This document shows positions 26,499-35,482 of a stretch of 64,000 nucleotides of DNA, piece after piece (the first letter of the stretch is position 1; each line of letters starts with the position of its first letter). A model generated the notes under the pieces. It was not told the DNA's origin, searched no databases, and worked only from the letters and a program-made list of their open reading frames with translations. A program made the position numbers and the translations under genes. The DNA comes from Neobacillus sp. PS3-12. GTDB lineage: Bacteria > Bacillota > Bacilli > Bacillales > Cytobacillaceae. The stretch lies in NCBI RefSeq assembly GCF_030915385.1, contig NZ_CP133268.1, positions 4,004,001 to 4,068,000 of the forward strand, given 5' to 3'.

Positions 26499-26541
26499 TT
26501 TTACTAAAATAATTGACTGGATTTTACTTGATCTTTAAAAT
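26499..26541 (+). promoter_or_regulatory. galK promoter with candidate GalR operator
   Basis: TTTTACTAAAA (26499-26509), then -35 TTGACT (26513-26518), 17-nt spacer and -10 TAAAAT (26536-26541). Mirrors the galR promoter layout. Confidence 0.65.
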
Positions 26542-26599
26542 AAAACTATAGTGGTTTGAAGTAATATTATCATTACTAAAAGAAAGTTGGAGAGGCCCT

Positions 26600-27790
26600 A
26601 TGGAAACGAACTTACTGATAACAAAATTTGAAGAAATATTTCCAAGTAACGAAAGTCAAAAAATTCGTTTGTTTTTTTCTCCAGGAAGAATCAATTTAAT
26701 TGGTGAGCATACCGACTACAACGGAGGCCATGTTTTCCCATGTGCAATCACATATGGAACGTATGGAGTTGTCAGAAAAAGAGAGGATCGAACCATTAGG
26801 ATGTATTCTTTGAATTTTGAAGACAAGGGAGTCATTGAATTTCACCTTGATCATCTAGAATATGACCCAGTCCATAATTGGGCGAACTATCCGAAGGGGA
26901 TGATTCGTTATATTCAAGAAAAAGAGGGGTTATTGCCGTACGGTATGGATGTCCTTATTTACGGAAATATTCCAAATGGAGCGGGACTTTCTTCTTCAGC
27001 CTCATTGGAAGTGCTTACAGGAGTGATGGTCAATGAACTTCTTGATCTCCGTATTGCGCGGTTGGATTTAGTGAAACTCGGGAAGAAAGTTGAAAATGAA
27101 TTTATCGGTGTAAACAGTGGGATCATGGATCAATTTGCCGTTGGGATGGGAAAAGAAAACTGCGGGATTCTGCTTGACTGCAATACATTGAAATATGAAT
27201 ATGCACCTTTAAAATTAAGCGGATATAAAATCATAATAATGAACACGAACAAAAGAAGAGAGCTTGCGGATTCGAAATATAATGAAAGAAGAAGTGAGTG
27301 TGAAACAGCACTGGAACTGCTTCAACAGGTTAAAGAGATTTCCAGTTTGGGTGATTTAACCGAGGAAGAGTTTGAGTCAATCAAAGGTCACATTCATAAT
27401 GATGTTTTAACAAAAAGAGCAAAGCATGCAGTCTATGAAAATCAAAGGACATTAAAAGCTTTAGCTGCCTTAAGAAATGGTGATTTGAACGAGTTTGGAC
27501 TTTTAATGAATAGCTCCCATATTTCTTTGAGGGACGATTATGAAGTAACCGGGGCAGAACTGGATACCCTTGTTGAAGCTGCCTGGAATCAGGAAGGGAC
27601 TATAGGTGCGCGGATGACAGGCGCTGGATTTGGCGGATGTGCGATTGCGATTGTCAAAGAAGAATCGGTAAATAAATTTATGGCAGAAGTAAGCAAAGAA
27701 TATCTAACGAAGATTGGCTATGAGGCGTCTTTCTATGTTGCCAGCATTGGGGACGGAGCAAAGGAAATCGAATTGAATGCATGTCATTAA
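26600..27790 (+). CDS. galK: Galactokinase
   Basis: ATP-dependent phosphorylation of galactose to galactose 1-phosphate, first Leloir step. 396 residues, full-length. GHMP-kinase motifs: FFSPGRINLIGEHTDYNGG (galactokinase signature), IPNGAGLSSSASLEV (ATP-binding) and GARMTGAGFGGCAIAIV. Good TTGGAGAGG site. Followed by galT and galM in an operon lacking galE, which must be elsewhere. Confidence 0.96.
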   Translation: METNLLITKFEEIFPSNESQKIRLFFSPGRINLIGEHTDYNGGHVFPCAITYGTYGVVRKREDRTIRMYSLNFEDKGVIEFHLDHLEYDPVHNWANYPKGMIRYIQEKEGLLPYGMDVLIYGNIPNGAGLSSSASLEVLTGVMVNELLDLRIARLDLVKLGKKVENEFIGVNSGIMDQFAVGMGKENCGILLDCNTLKYEYAPLKLSGYKIIIMNTNKRRELADSKYNERRSECETALELLQQVKEISSLGDLTEEEFESIKGHIHNDVLTKRAKHAVYENQRTLKALAALRNGDLNEFGLLMNSSHISLRDDYEVTGAELDTLVEAAWNQEGTIGARMTGAGFGGCAIAIVKEESVNKFMAEVSKEYLTKIGYEASFYVASIGDGAKEIELNACH

Positions 27791-27875
27791 ATAAACAAGC
27801 GATTAGGTTTTTCAGGATGCGTGGAATTTGCACCAATCAAATGAAGACGTATATTCGAAGCAGGGAGCGAAAACG

Positions 27876-29399
27876 ATGAACGTATACATTGCATTAGAAA
27901 GGCTGGTTCAGCATCTTGCTACGTTAGAAATGATTCAAGCGGAAGATAGTATCTATGCAAGAAATCAGGTTATGTCCCTCTTAGGGCTTCTTGATTTTCC
28001 TAATAGTTTAGTAATGGAAGAAGGAATTGAGCAGGAAATTCCTGACCTATTAGAAGAATTAGTGCAGTTTGCTGTTGAAGAGGGCATAATCGAAGATTTG
28101 CTTGATGAGAAAGAAATTTTAAGCAGTAAAATCATGAATGTTTTTATGCCAAAGCCTTCTGATGTCAATCAGGCATTCTATGAAAAATGGAAAGAAAGCC
28201 CTGGTAAGGCGACAGAATATTTTTATAAACTTAGTAGGGATAGCAATTACATTCAGACGAAAAGAATTGGAAAAAACATCAACTATAAATCGGAAACCCC
28301 TTATGGAGAATTAGATATTACCATTAATTTGTCAAAGCCGAGAAAGACCCTAAAGAGATTGCCAGGGAAAAGGAAAGAAAAACGGTTTCTTCCGAATATC
28401 CGAAATGTTTGCTTTGCATAGAAAATGAGGGGTATGCCAGGCAGAATAGGCCATCCAGCGCGGTCAAATCACAGGATGATCAGGCTGGAGTTAACAGATG
28501 AGCCTTGGTTTTTTCAATATTCCCCATATGTATATTATAACGAGCATTGTATTGTATTATCCGCTAAACATCGGGACATGTTGATTGATCGAGGAACGTT
28601 TGAAAGATTATTAGAATTTGTCGGGAAATTCCCACATTATTTTGCAGGATCAAATGCAGATTTGCCAATTGTCGGCGGTTCCATTTTGACACATGACCAT
28701 TATCAAGGCGGAAACTATGAGTTTACAATGGCAAAAGCGGTGGATGAAATCAATTTTAACCTAAATGGCTTTCCGAACCTGAAAGCATCTACTGTAAAAT
28801 GGCCGATGTCGGTTATTCGTTTACGTGGTAATCATAAGGCTGAGTTAATCAATGCATGTGCGTATATTTTGGAGAAATGGAAGAACTATACTGATAAAAA
28901 TGCAGAAATTTTAGCATATACAGGAGAAACCAGGCACAACACAATTACACCGATAGCACGAATGCGGAACGACGAATTTGAAGTTGATCTTGTTTTGCGA
29001 AATAATCGCACGAGTGATGAACACCCCTTGGGGATTTTCCATCCTCATGCTGATGTACATCATATTAAAAAAGAAAATATTGGCTTGATCGAAGTGATGG
29101 GACTTGCAGTTTTACCAGCACGCCTCAAAACAGAGCTCGAAGAGGTACAAAACTATTTATTAGAACAGCCAAATAGAATAGAATCTTACCACATTCCATG
29201 GGCAGATGAATTAAAAATAAAATATAACAATCAACTTTCAAGCTCTCATGTAAACGAAATTGTCCATAAAGAAGTAGGCATCAAATTTTTACGCGTACTT
29301 GAAGACGCAGGGGTATTTAAGCGGGATGAAAAAGGGCAAAAAGCATTCAAGAAGTTTATTACAGAGTCTCTAAATGCAGAGCTGGAAAGCATAGATTAA
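27876..29399 (+). pseudogene. galT: Galactose-1-phosphate uridylyltransferase, disrupted by two compensating indels
   Basis: UDP-glucose:galactose 1-phosphate uridylyltransferase of the Firmicutes type (about 507 residues). The N-terminal part runs from ATG 27876 to about 28338 and the C-terminal part from 28440 to 29399 in the same frame. Between them the correct protein ([28 protein letters not shown]) lies in another frame: one base is missing near 28338-28340 and one extra base is present at 28439. Read straight, a TAG at 28419 ends translation. Downstream [17 protein letters not shown] and [13 protein letters not shown] (active-site region) are intact. Either galT is inactive or these are base-call errors. 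Confidence 0.9.
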
Positions 29400-29470
29400 A
29401 TAGGATCTTCCCAGACTTTTTCCCGAGTAGTAAGAAATGATGTATTTATCTGATGAAAGGCTGATTAATA

Positions 29471-30532
29471 ATGAAAATAATCCAGAAAACATTTGGAGAA
29501 GTCAATAATCGATTGATAAACCAATATACAATGGTTAATGATAACGGTATTGAAGTGACTTGCATTAATTATGGATGTATTATTACCAAAATCATAACAC
29601 CAGATAAAGAGGGAAACTTCGAAAATATTGTTCTTGGTTATGACGCGATAAATGATTATATAACTAATCATTATTATTTTGGAGCCATTGTTGGCAGAGT
29701 TGCAGGAAGAATTAAAGGGGCAGCTTTTGAGCTTGATGGAGAAACATACGAATTAGTTAAAAACGAAAATAACAATCATCTGCATGGCGGAATGACAGGG
29801 TTTGACAAAGTCATTTGGGATGCTGCTGTAATCGAAAATGACCAAGAAGTAGCTGTTAAATTCTCCTACCATAGTCCTGACGGTGAAGAAGGATACCCAG
29901 GCAATTTAGATATAAGTGTAATCTATTCTCTTAATCAACAAAATGAGCTATCAATCCAATATACTGGCCATACTGACAAAAAAACATTGTTGAACATGAC
30001 AAGCCATTCCTATTTTAATTTAAGTGGAAATTTTAAAAGAGATATTTTAAATCACGCTTTAAAAATAAAAAGTGAAAAGTATTTGGAATTAAATGAAGAA
30101 AATATTCCAACGGGGGATTTGCTGGATGTGACGGGTACTCCTTTTGACTTTACTTCCGAAAGTATGATTAAAACAGGGGTTGAATCAGAACACCCACATA
30201 ACATACTTGTTGGTAAAGGATATGATCATCCGTTTCTTTTACAAACAAACCATGATAATGAGATCATTTTAATGGAAAAAGAGAGTGGACGTACTTTAAC
30301 AGTGGAGACGGATGAGGTTGGGGTTGTTGTTTATTCAGGTAACTTTATAGAAAATGGTGGATACATTCAAGGTGTTCCATCCCGTAAATACTTGGGGATT
30401 TGCCTGGAAACACAGGGACTTCCAGATGCGATTCACCATCCTCATTTCCCGTCATGGGTTTTAGAAAAAGGGGAGGAGTATTCATCTGTTACAAAGTATA
30501 AGTTTGGAATAATGAATACAAATACTAATTAA
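29471..30532 (+). CDS. galM: Aldose 1-epimerase (mutarotase)
   Basis: Interconverts alpha and beta galactose, feeding alpha-galactose to GalK. 353 residues. Motifs are NHLHGGMTGFDKVIWDA (catalytic His), NMTSHSYFNLSG (second catalytic His) and PGNLDISVIYSL, with the catalytic Glu expected in GICLETQGLPDAIHHPHF. Last gene of the gal operon; ends 10 nt before a strong hairpin shared with the convergent selenoprotein operon. Confidence 0.95.
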   Translation: MKIIQKTFGEVNNRLINQYTMVNDNGIEVTCINYGCIITKIITPDKEGNFENIVLGYDAINDYITNHYYFGAIVGRVAGRIKGAAFELDGETYELVKNENNNHLHGGMTGFDKVIWDAAVIENDQEVAVKFSYHSPDGEEGYPGNLDISVIYSLNQQNELSIQYTGHTDKKTLLNMTSHSYFNLSGNFKRDILNHALKIKSEKYLELNEENIPTGDLLDVTGTPFDFTSESMIKTGVESEHPHNILVGKGYDHPFLLQTNHDNEIILMEKESGRTLTVETDEVGVVVYSGNFIENGGYIQGVPSRKYLGICLETQGLPDAIHHPHFPSWVLEKGEEYSSVTKYKFGIMNTNTN

Positions 30533-30541
30533 ATCTAAAGG

Positions 30542-30570
30542 GAAGGGATGGCAATCTGCCATCCCTTTCT
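30542..30570. terminator. Shared convergent terminator (galM / grdB-like)
   Basis: AGGGATGGCA / TGCCATCCCT perfect 10-bp stem with a 3-nt loop, ending in TTTCT. It lies between galM and the end of the minus-strand selenoprotein gene. Confidence 0.85.
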
Positions 30571-31278
30571 CTAGCTATTAATAAGTTGGAAAATCCACAT
30601 CATGAATGTGCCCGGCTCCTGATGTTCATTGAGCTCGGCTAGTGCTGCCTTTAATACATTCATTTGTGTTGTTTTATCATGTGGCTTTCCTAATGAATGG
30701 CCAAAAACGAACCCTACTGGATGAATAGCCCGTGGAGGCCTCATCAAGCTGGATTGTTCAACGTCCAACGTAATTAAAGTTGTTGGAATTCCTTGTGATT
30801 CAATGCCGCGCTGCACTGTAACTACAGTGCGATGACAGAGCGGTCAGCCAGCAGTTAAAATGACTGCGTCCGCTTTGGAACGAACCACTTCTTTTACAAG
30901 TGCAGGAATCGTTTCATTATTAATTTTGTTCAATCTCATGGAATAGCCCATCATAGTTAGATGCTTCTCTGCTACTCCCCCGAGGTCTCCATCATCCACC
31001 ATTTCTCTTAATCGGTCGATGGGGAACACACAGTTAATATCCTCTTTGGGTGCATCTGTATTATAATGCTCCTTTGGGGCTGCATGGGTGACCGTTAAAT
31101 CTTTTGCATCCACTTCTCCTGGAATGATACGGAAGGTGGCATCACCTTGTGAGGGGTCCGTGTTAAAAGGCTCCTGATCCTTCAAGTGAACGCCAGAGGT
31201 AGAAACAATCATGATGGTCATTTCATGCAACGGCTTATTGCTAGGTGTATATGGGATAGCTTTTCTTGAGAGTTCCAT
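30571..31278 (-). CDS. GrdB-like selenoprotein (glycine/betaine reductase selenoprotein B family)
   Basis: 235 residues when TGA 30844-30846 is read as selenocysteine at residue 145. The motif is then LTAGUPLCHRTV, a UxxC redox pair at the position where selenoprotein B relatives carry Sec. Both flanking segments are in one frame and are conserved-looking (ADAVILTAG before, RGIESQGIPTTLITLD after). Sixteen bases from the T of TGA begins a perfect GCACTGT/ACAGTGC hairpin, matching bacterial SECIS placement. Start ATG 31278 is 6 nt after AAGGAGG; the ATG at 31284 is too close. It follows the peroxiredoxin selenoprotein by 38 nt. An isolated GrdB-like protein without the glycine reductase complex is probably a thiol-type reductase; the substrate is unknown. 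Confidence 0.85.
30813..30830 (-). promoter_or_regulatory. Candidate SECIS hairpin of the GrdB-like gene
   Basis: Perfect 7-bp stem GCACTGT / ACAGTGC with loop AGTT, starting 16 nt from the T of UGA on the minus strand. Size and distance fit bacterial SECIS elements bound by SelB. Confidence 0.65.
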
Positions 31279-31316
31279 ACACATCCTCCTTATTTTCTAC
31301 AACCTAAATTATCTGC

Positions 31317-31817
31317 TTAAAGTTTTCTCAATACGTCAAACAACTCTTCATTATCAGGTTGCTTACCAATTGGATGAACATCAATCCACTGAACGATTCC
31401 TTGTTTATCAATGATAAACAGGGCTCGCTCTGAAGCTCCATATGCCGCTTCCCCTTTGTTTTTGCGAAGGACGCCATATTTTTCCGATACTTCTCCATGC
31501 GGATAGAAATCAGAACAAAGCGGATAGGATATTCCTCCGATTGATTTTGCCCATGCATCATGACTTGGAACGCTGTCAACTGAGATACCCAAGACCTGGG
31601 TATCGAACTCTTCAAAACGAGAAAGATCATCCTCGTAAGAAGGCATTTGCGCGCCTCAAACTGGGGTCCAATCTAGGGGATAAAAACAAAGAAATACATT
31701 TTTTGTGCCGCGGTATTCGCTTAATGTAATTCTGCGATCGCCATGGGCTCCCAAGGTGAAATCAGGTGCCTGATCACCAACTTTTAAGGTGCTTGTTTCA
31801 GTAGCTCCTTGTGGCAT
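31317..31817 (-). CDS. Peroxiredoxin selenoprotein (AhpC/TSA-like)
   Basis: 166 residues when TGA 31656-31658 is read as selenocysteine at residue 54. Normal peroxiredoxins read PLDWTPVC here; this one reads PLDWTPVU, so Sec replaces the peroxidatic Cys exactly. The same frame continues after TGA with GAQMPSYEDDLSRF and the rest of the thioredoxin fold (LGISVDSVPSHDAWA, ERALFIIDKQGIVQW). A Cys in YPLCSDFYP might resolve the selenenic acid. ATG 31817 has AGGAGAG upstream. It probably reduces hydrogen peroxide or organic peroxides. Standard gene callers would split it in two. Confidence 0.88.
31617..31636 (-). promoter_or_regulatory. Candidate SECIS hairpin of the peroxiredoxin gene
   Basis: ACGAG / CTCGT stem with a 10-nt loop that can pair further, starting 22 nt from the T of UGA. 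Weaker than the other two SECIS candidates in this window. Confidence 0.45.
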
Positions 31818-32087
31818 GTAAAACTCTCCTTTCTTGTGTTTAATCAAACAACAATTTTTATTATTCCCTTGATCAATATGCTTAAACATAAAAAATGTTT
31901 GAGAAAAATTTTAATGGCAAGTTGAGAAACTCCTTCAATTGGATGTCTAATAATTAATAGAGTTGTGATAAAATCTAATAGAAAAATGAAAAAATTTTGA
32001 AATATAAATTTAGATGTTTAAGGATTTATATAATATTCAACCTTGCAAAAATTTTTTATTAAATGCTTTTGAAAATGGAGGATGTAT

Positions 32088-32849
32088 ATGAGTACTTTAA
32101 AAATTAAAAACCTGATAGTAGGGGAAGGAACGCCGAAAATTATCGTTCCACTTATCGGAAAAACAAAAGAACAAATTATAGATGAAGCTGAACTTGTAAA
32201 GGAGCTTCGGCCTGATGTAGTGGAATGGCGTGTTGATTTTTATGAAGAAGTAGAAAATTTAGCTGCTGTAAAAGAGTTACTCGTAGATTTACGAAATTTA
32301 TTTGCAGATGAATTGCTTCTGTTTACGTTTCGCACTCATAAAGAAGGCGGAAATAAGGAAATTAGTAATGAAACATATGTTGAGTTGAATCAGACAGCTA
32401 TTCTCACCAAAAATATCGACCTCGTGGATGTTGAGTTATTTACAGGGGATAATGAGGTTCAGGCAATCGTTTCAAAGGCCAAGGAAAACGGAGTCTTTGT
32501 GATCATGTCCAATCATGATTTCTTTAAAACACCGCCAAAAGAGGAAATTGTTTCTCGTCTGCGGAAAATGCAGGAGTATGGTGCTGATATTCCAAAAATC
32601 GCCGTAATGCCAACTAATGCTGAGGACGTTCTAACACTGCTCGATGCAACAAATACAATGAAGAAACAATATGCAGATCGTCCAATCATTACCATGTCAA
32701 TGGGAGGCACAGGTGTGATTAGCCGTTTATCATGCGAGGTCTTTGGATCAGCGTTTACTTTTGGTGCAGGTAAAAGTGCATCCGCACCTGGTCAAATACC
32801 TGTTGCTGAATTAAGAAACGTTCTAGAAATATTACATAAAAGTATGTAA
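32088..32849 (+). CDS. aroD: Type I 3-dehydroquinate dehydratase
   Basis: Third step of the shikimate pathway, by a Schiff-base mechanism. 253 residues from ATG 32088 (TGGAGG 6 nt upstream; the ATG at 32082 is too close). Catalytic His is in MSNHDFFKTP and the Schiff-base Lys in IPKIAVMPTNAED; MSMGGTGVISRLSCEVFGSA is the family C-terminal region. Stand-alone, with its own terminator. Confidence 0.95.
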   Translation: MSTLKIKNLIVGEGTPKIIVPLIGKTKEQIIDEAELVKELRPDVVEWRVDFYEEVENLAAVKELLVDLRNLFADELLLFTFRTHKEGGNKEISNETYVELNQTAILTKNIDLVDVELFTGDNEVQAIVSKAKENGVFVIMSNHDFFKTPPKEEIVSRLRKMQEYGADIPKIAVMPTNAEDVLTLLDATNTMKKQYADRPIITMSMGGTGVISRLSCEVFGSAFTFGAGKSASAPGQIPVAELRNVLEILHKSM

Positions 32850-32887
32850 TTCATATACAAATGGTACATGTTAGGAGAATTTACGAT

Positions 32888-32922
32888 AAGCCTCAAAGAG
32901 ATTACCTAATCTTTGAGGCTTT
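32888..32922 (+). terminator. Terminator after aroD
   Basis: AAGCCTCAAAGA / TCTTTGAGGCTT stem with a short loop, 39 nt after the aroD stop, followed by TATTTG. Confidence 0.85.
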
Positions 32923-33030
32923 ATTTGCAAATAAATAATACAGGATGTGGCCTCATTCACATAATTTTTCATTATAAATAAATATAATAAGTTATAATTG
33001 ACAATATCTGAATTAAAGGGACGTTGGATA

Positions 33031-33837
33031 ATGAATAAATTTACTCATGTATTGCTTTCAATGCTGCTTCTTCTACTAGTAGTATCAGGTTGCTCAGAGA
33101 ATGTAAAAAATACTAACTCAGAAAAAAAACAAGGTGATCAGGTTAAAAGTGTAGAATTAACAATTTCTGCTGCAGCAAGTTTGCAGGATGCCTTAACTGA
33201 CATAAAAACAACCTTTGAGAAGGAACATTCAAATGTAAAAATAACCTATAATTTCGGAGCCTCAGGTGCATTGCAGCAGCAAATCTCTCAGGGAGCACCA
33301 GTCGATATATTCTTTTCTGCTGCTGAGGATAAATTTCAGAAATTAGAACAAGGAGGATTGATCGAAAAGAAAAACGGAACAGATTTACTTGGAAATGATC
33401 TTGTCTTGATCGTTCCAAAAGATTCTAGTAAAGGGATCAAATCCTTTGAAAAACTAACGAAGGCAGACAAAATAGCACTTGGTTCTCCTGAGTCTGTACC
33501 AGCGGGACAATATGGGAAAGAAACATTGGGGAATTTAAATATTTTGTCTGCTGTTGAAGGGAAAGTCGTTTATGCAAAGGATGTACGACAAGTGCTTACA
33601 TATGTTGAAACTGAGAATGTTGATGCAGGAATTGTTTATAAAACAGATGCTTTAACGTCATCAAAAGTAAAGATTGCGGCAACGGCTGCAGAAAATACAC
33701 ACACACCAATTATTTATCCGATTGGTGTAATAAAAAACAGTTCACATCCAAAAGAAGCAGCGCTTTTTTATGAGTACCTTCAAAATCAAAAATCGATGAA
33801 GATTTTTAAAAAATACGGATTTAAAGGTCTGAAATAA
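33031..33837 (+). CDS. modA: Molybdate ABC transporter substrate-binding lipoprotein
   Basis: Captures molybdate outside the cell for import. 268 residues. Signal peptide with lipobox-like VVSGC near residue 21, then ASLQDALTDI, NFGASGALQQQI and APVDIFFSAAEDKF, the ModA fingerprint. Start ATG 33031 gives the short lipoprotein signal; the frame is open to 32998. Five bases before modB. No modC ATPase gene follows, so the ATPase must come from elsewhere. Confidence 0.94.
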   Translation: MNKFTHVLLSMLLLLLVVSGCSENVKNTNSEKKQGDQVKSVELTISAAASLQDALTDIKTTFEKEHSNVKITYNFGASGALQQQISQGAPVDIFFSAAEDKFQKLEQGGLIEKKNGTDLLGNDLVLIVPKDSSKGIKSFEKLTKADKIALGSPESVPAGQYGKETLGNLNILSAVEGKVVYAKDVRQVLTYVETENVDAGIVYKTDALTSSKVKIAATAAENTHTPIIYPIGVIKNSSHPKEAALFYEYLQNQKSMKIFKKYGFKGLK

Positions 33838-33842
33838 TTCAA

Positions 33843-34498
33843 ATGTCAGCAGATTTTTGGTCACCAGTTAAGTTATCGATAGAAATCGCACTTGTTTCGG
33901 GAATATTAGCATCCATTTTCGGCCTGTTTTTTGGCAAGTTAATGGCCAATAAAAAATTTAGCGGAAAAGCGATCATTGAAACCGGGTTTCTTCTGCCATT
34001 AGTATTACCTCCTACAGTAATAGGATTCTTGTTAATTATTATTTTTGGAAGGAATAGTCCAATCGGTCAATTGATAGAATGGCTCTTTAAGCAGCCTGTT
34101 ATCTTTACTTGGTGGGCTGCTGTCATTGCTGCTACTGTCGTAGCTTTTCCTCTCATGTATCAATCTGCTATGACAGGATTTGAAGCAATTGATCCGGATA
34201 TTGAGGGTGCAGCTCGGATAGATGGAGCGAGTGAATTCAAAGTATTTATTCTTATTTCCATTCCACTCGCACGAGGAGCAATTATGTCCGGGTCCATTTT
34301 GAGCTTTGCAAGAGCCCTGGGGGAGTTTGGAGCAACATTGATGTTTGCTGGTAACATACGGGGAAAACTCAAACCATACCAACGGCTATTTACATGGCAC
34401 TTGATGCGGGCAATATGGAATTGGCTTGGTTATGGGTATTAAGCATTATTGGCATTTCACTCATTATGCTAATGTGTGTACGCAAAATCCAATCCTAA
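33843..34498 (+). pseudogene. modB: Molybdate ABC permease, frameshifted near the 3' end
   Basis: Membrane permease of the molybdate importer, with the EAA-type loop EGAARIDGASEFKVF and ALGEFGATLMFAGNI. As written the frame ends at 34442 with an unrelated tail. Adding one A to the A4 run at 34364-34367 restores GKTQTIPTAIYMALDAGN and the final membrane segment (LSIIGISLIMLMCV), ending at 34498, about 218 residues in total. The last membrane helix would be lost without the repair. Homopolymer indel, so sequencing error is possible. Confidence 0.9.
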
Positions 34499-34555
34499 TC
34501 TAATCGTTTATATGAACGTTCTTTTTAAACTGACGTAGAAAAAAGTAATTTTCTA

Positions 34556-34584
34556 GGGGCAAAAACAATATCTGTTTTTGCCCC
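34556..34584 (+). terminator. Strong inverted repeat after modB
   Basis: GGGGCAAAAAC / GTTTTTGCCCC perfect 11-bp stem with a 7-nt loop. The tail is only weakly T-rich (TGTACTTTAC), so it may be a terminator or processing hairpin. Confidence 0.6.
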
Positions 34585-34665
34585 TGTACTTTACTTCTTT
34601 GATCAAAGGAAAAGAAGTAAAATTAATGTAGGGGAGAATTCATTCACTCTAGAGGGATGTTCAAA

Positions 34666-35289
34666 ATGAAAAATAAGAAAATTTCTTCTATTATATTGTC
34701 TGCTGGTTTTTCCTCAAGAATGGGGAGCTTTAAACCGCTTTTGAAATTCGGTGATTATACAGCAATTGAAACCATTATCAAAGCACATTTAAATTCAGGG
34801 ATTGATGACATTGTTGTGGTTATTGGGCACCGAGGAGATGAAGTAAGAGAAGCTCTAGAAGACTACAAAGTCAAATTTGTGAAAAATGAAAACTATGCTC
34901 AGGGAATGTTTTCTTCAGTAGTAAGCGGTTTACAAGCAATTGAAAGGGAAGCTGGAGCATTTTTGGTGCAACCTGTTGATATCCCGCTAGTAAAAGAAAA
35001 TACAATAAAGTCTTTAAAAAGTCAGTACATTCATTCTAATAAGGGTATTATCTATCCAACTTTCTGTGGTAGAAAGGGGCATCCTCCACTTATTGACTGT
35101 AAATATAAACAGGAAATACTAGACAGCAATGGTGACGGAGGACTAAAGAGAATACTAGAAAAATATAAAGATGATGCTGAATTTTACCCAACCTTTGATG
35201 AGGCAGTTTTAAAAGATATGGATACTCCAGAAGCTTATGAAATTTTATTAGCCTATTATTTTTCCGAGGAGCCAACCAGGAATGAATGA
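34666..35289 (+). CDS. MocA/MobA-like NTP transferase (molybdenum cofactor nucleotidyltransferase family)
   Basis: 207 residues. It begins with the nucleotidyltransferase signature ILSAGFSSRMGSFKPLL, then AQGMFSSVVSGLQ and QPVDIPLV and GRKGHPPLI, as in MocA cytidylyltransferases that make molybdopterin cytosine dinucleotide. Start ATG 34666 is 9 nt after GAGGG; ATG 34657 is too close. Location next to modAB supports a molybdenum cofactor role, for example for a xanthine dehydrogenase-type enzyme not in this window. Confidence 0.82.
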   Translation: MKNKKISSIILSAGFSSRMGSFKPLLKFGDYTAIETIIKAHLNSGIDDIVVVIGHRGDEVREALEDYKVKFVKNENYAQGMFSSVVSGLQAIEREAGAFLVQPVDIPLVKENTIKSLKSQYIHSNKGIIYPTFCGRKGHPPLIDCKYKQEILDSNGDGGLKRILEKYKDDAEFYPTFDEAVLKDMDTPEAYEILLAYYFSEEPTRNE

Positions 35290-35482
35290 GAACGTATTCT
35301 AAGCATATATAATTTGTGGATCACATCATAATAATCCTCCTAATTCTGTCCAAAACTAAATAAATCTTAACAAAACGGTACGATAAGTAATGAATGTTAC
35401 TGCGAAAGAGTAAATAATAGATTATAATTTTATAAAAAAGTAGATTTTGGGATTGATTATAAAAAACGTGGTGAGGAGATTC

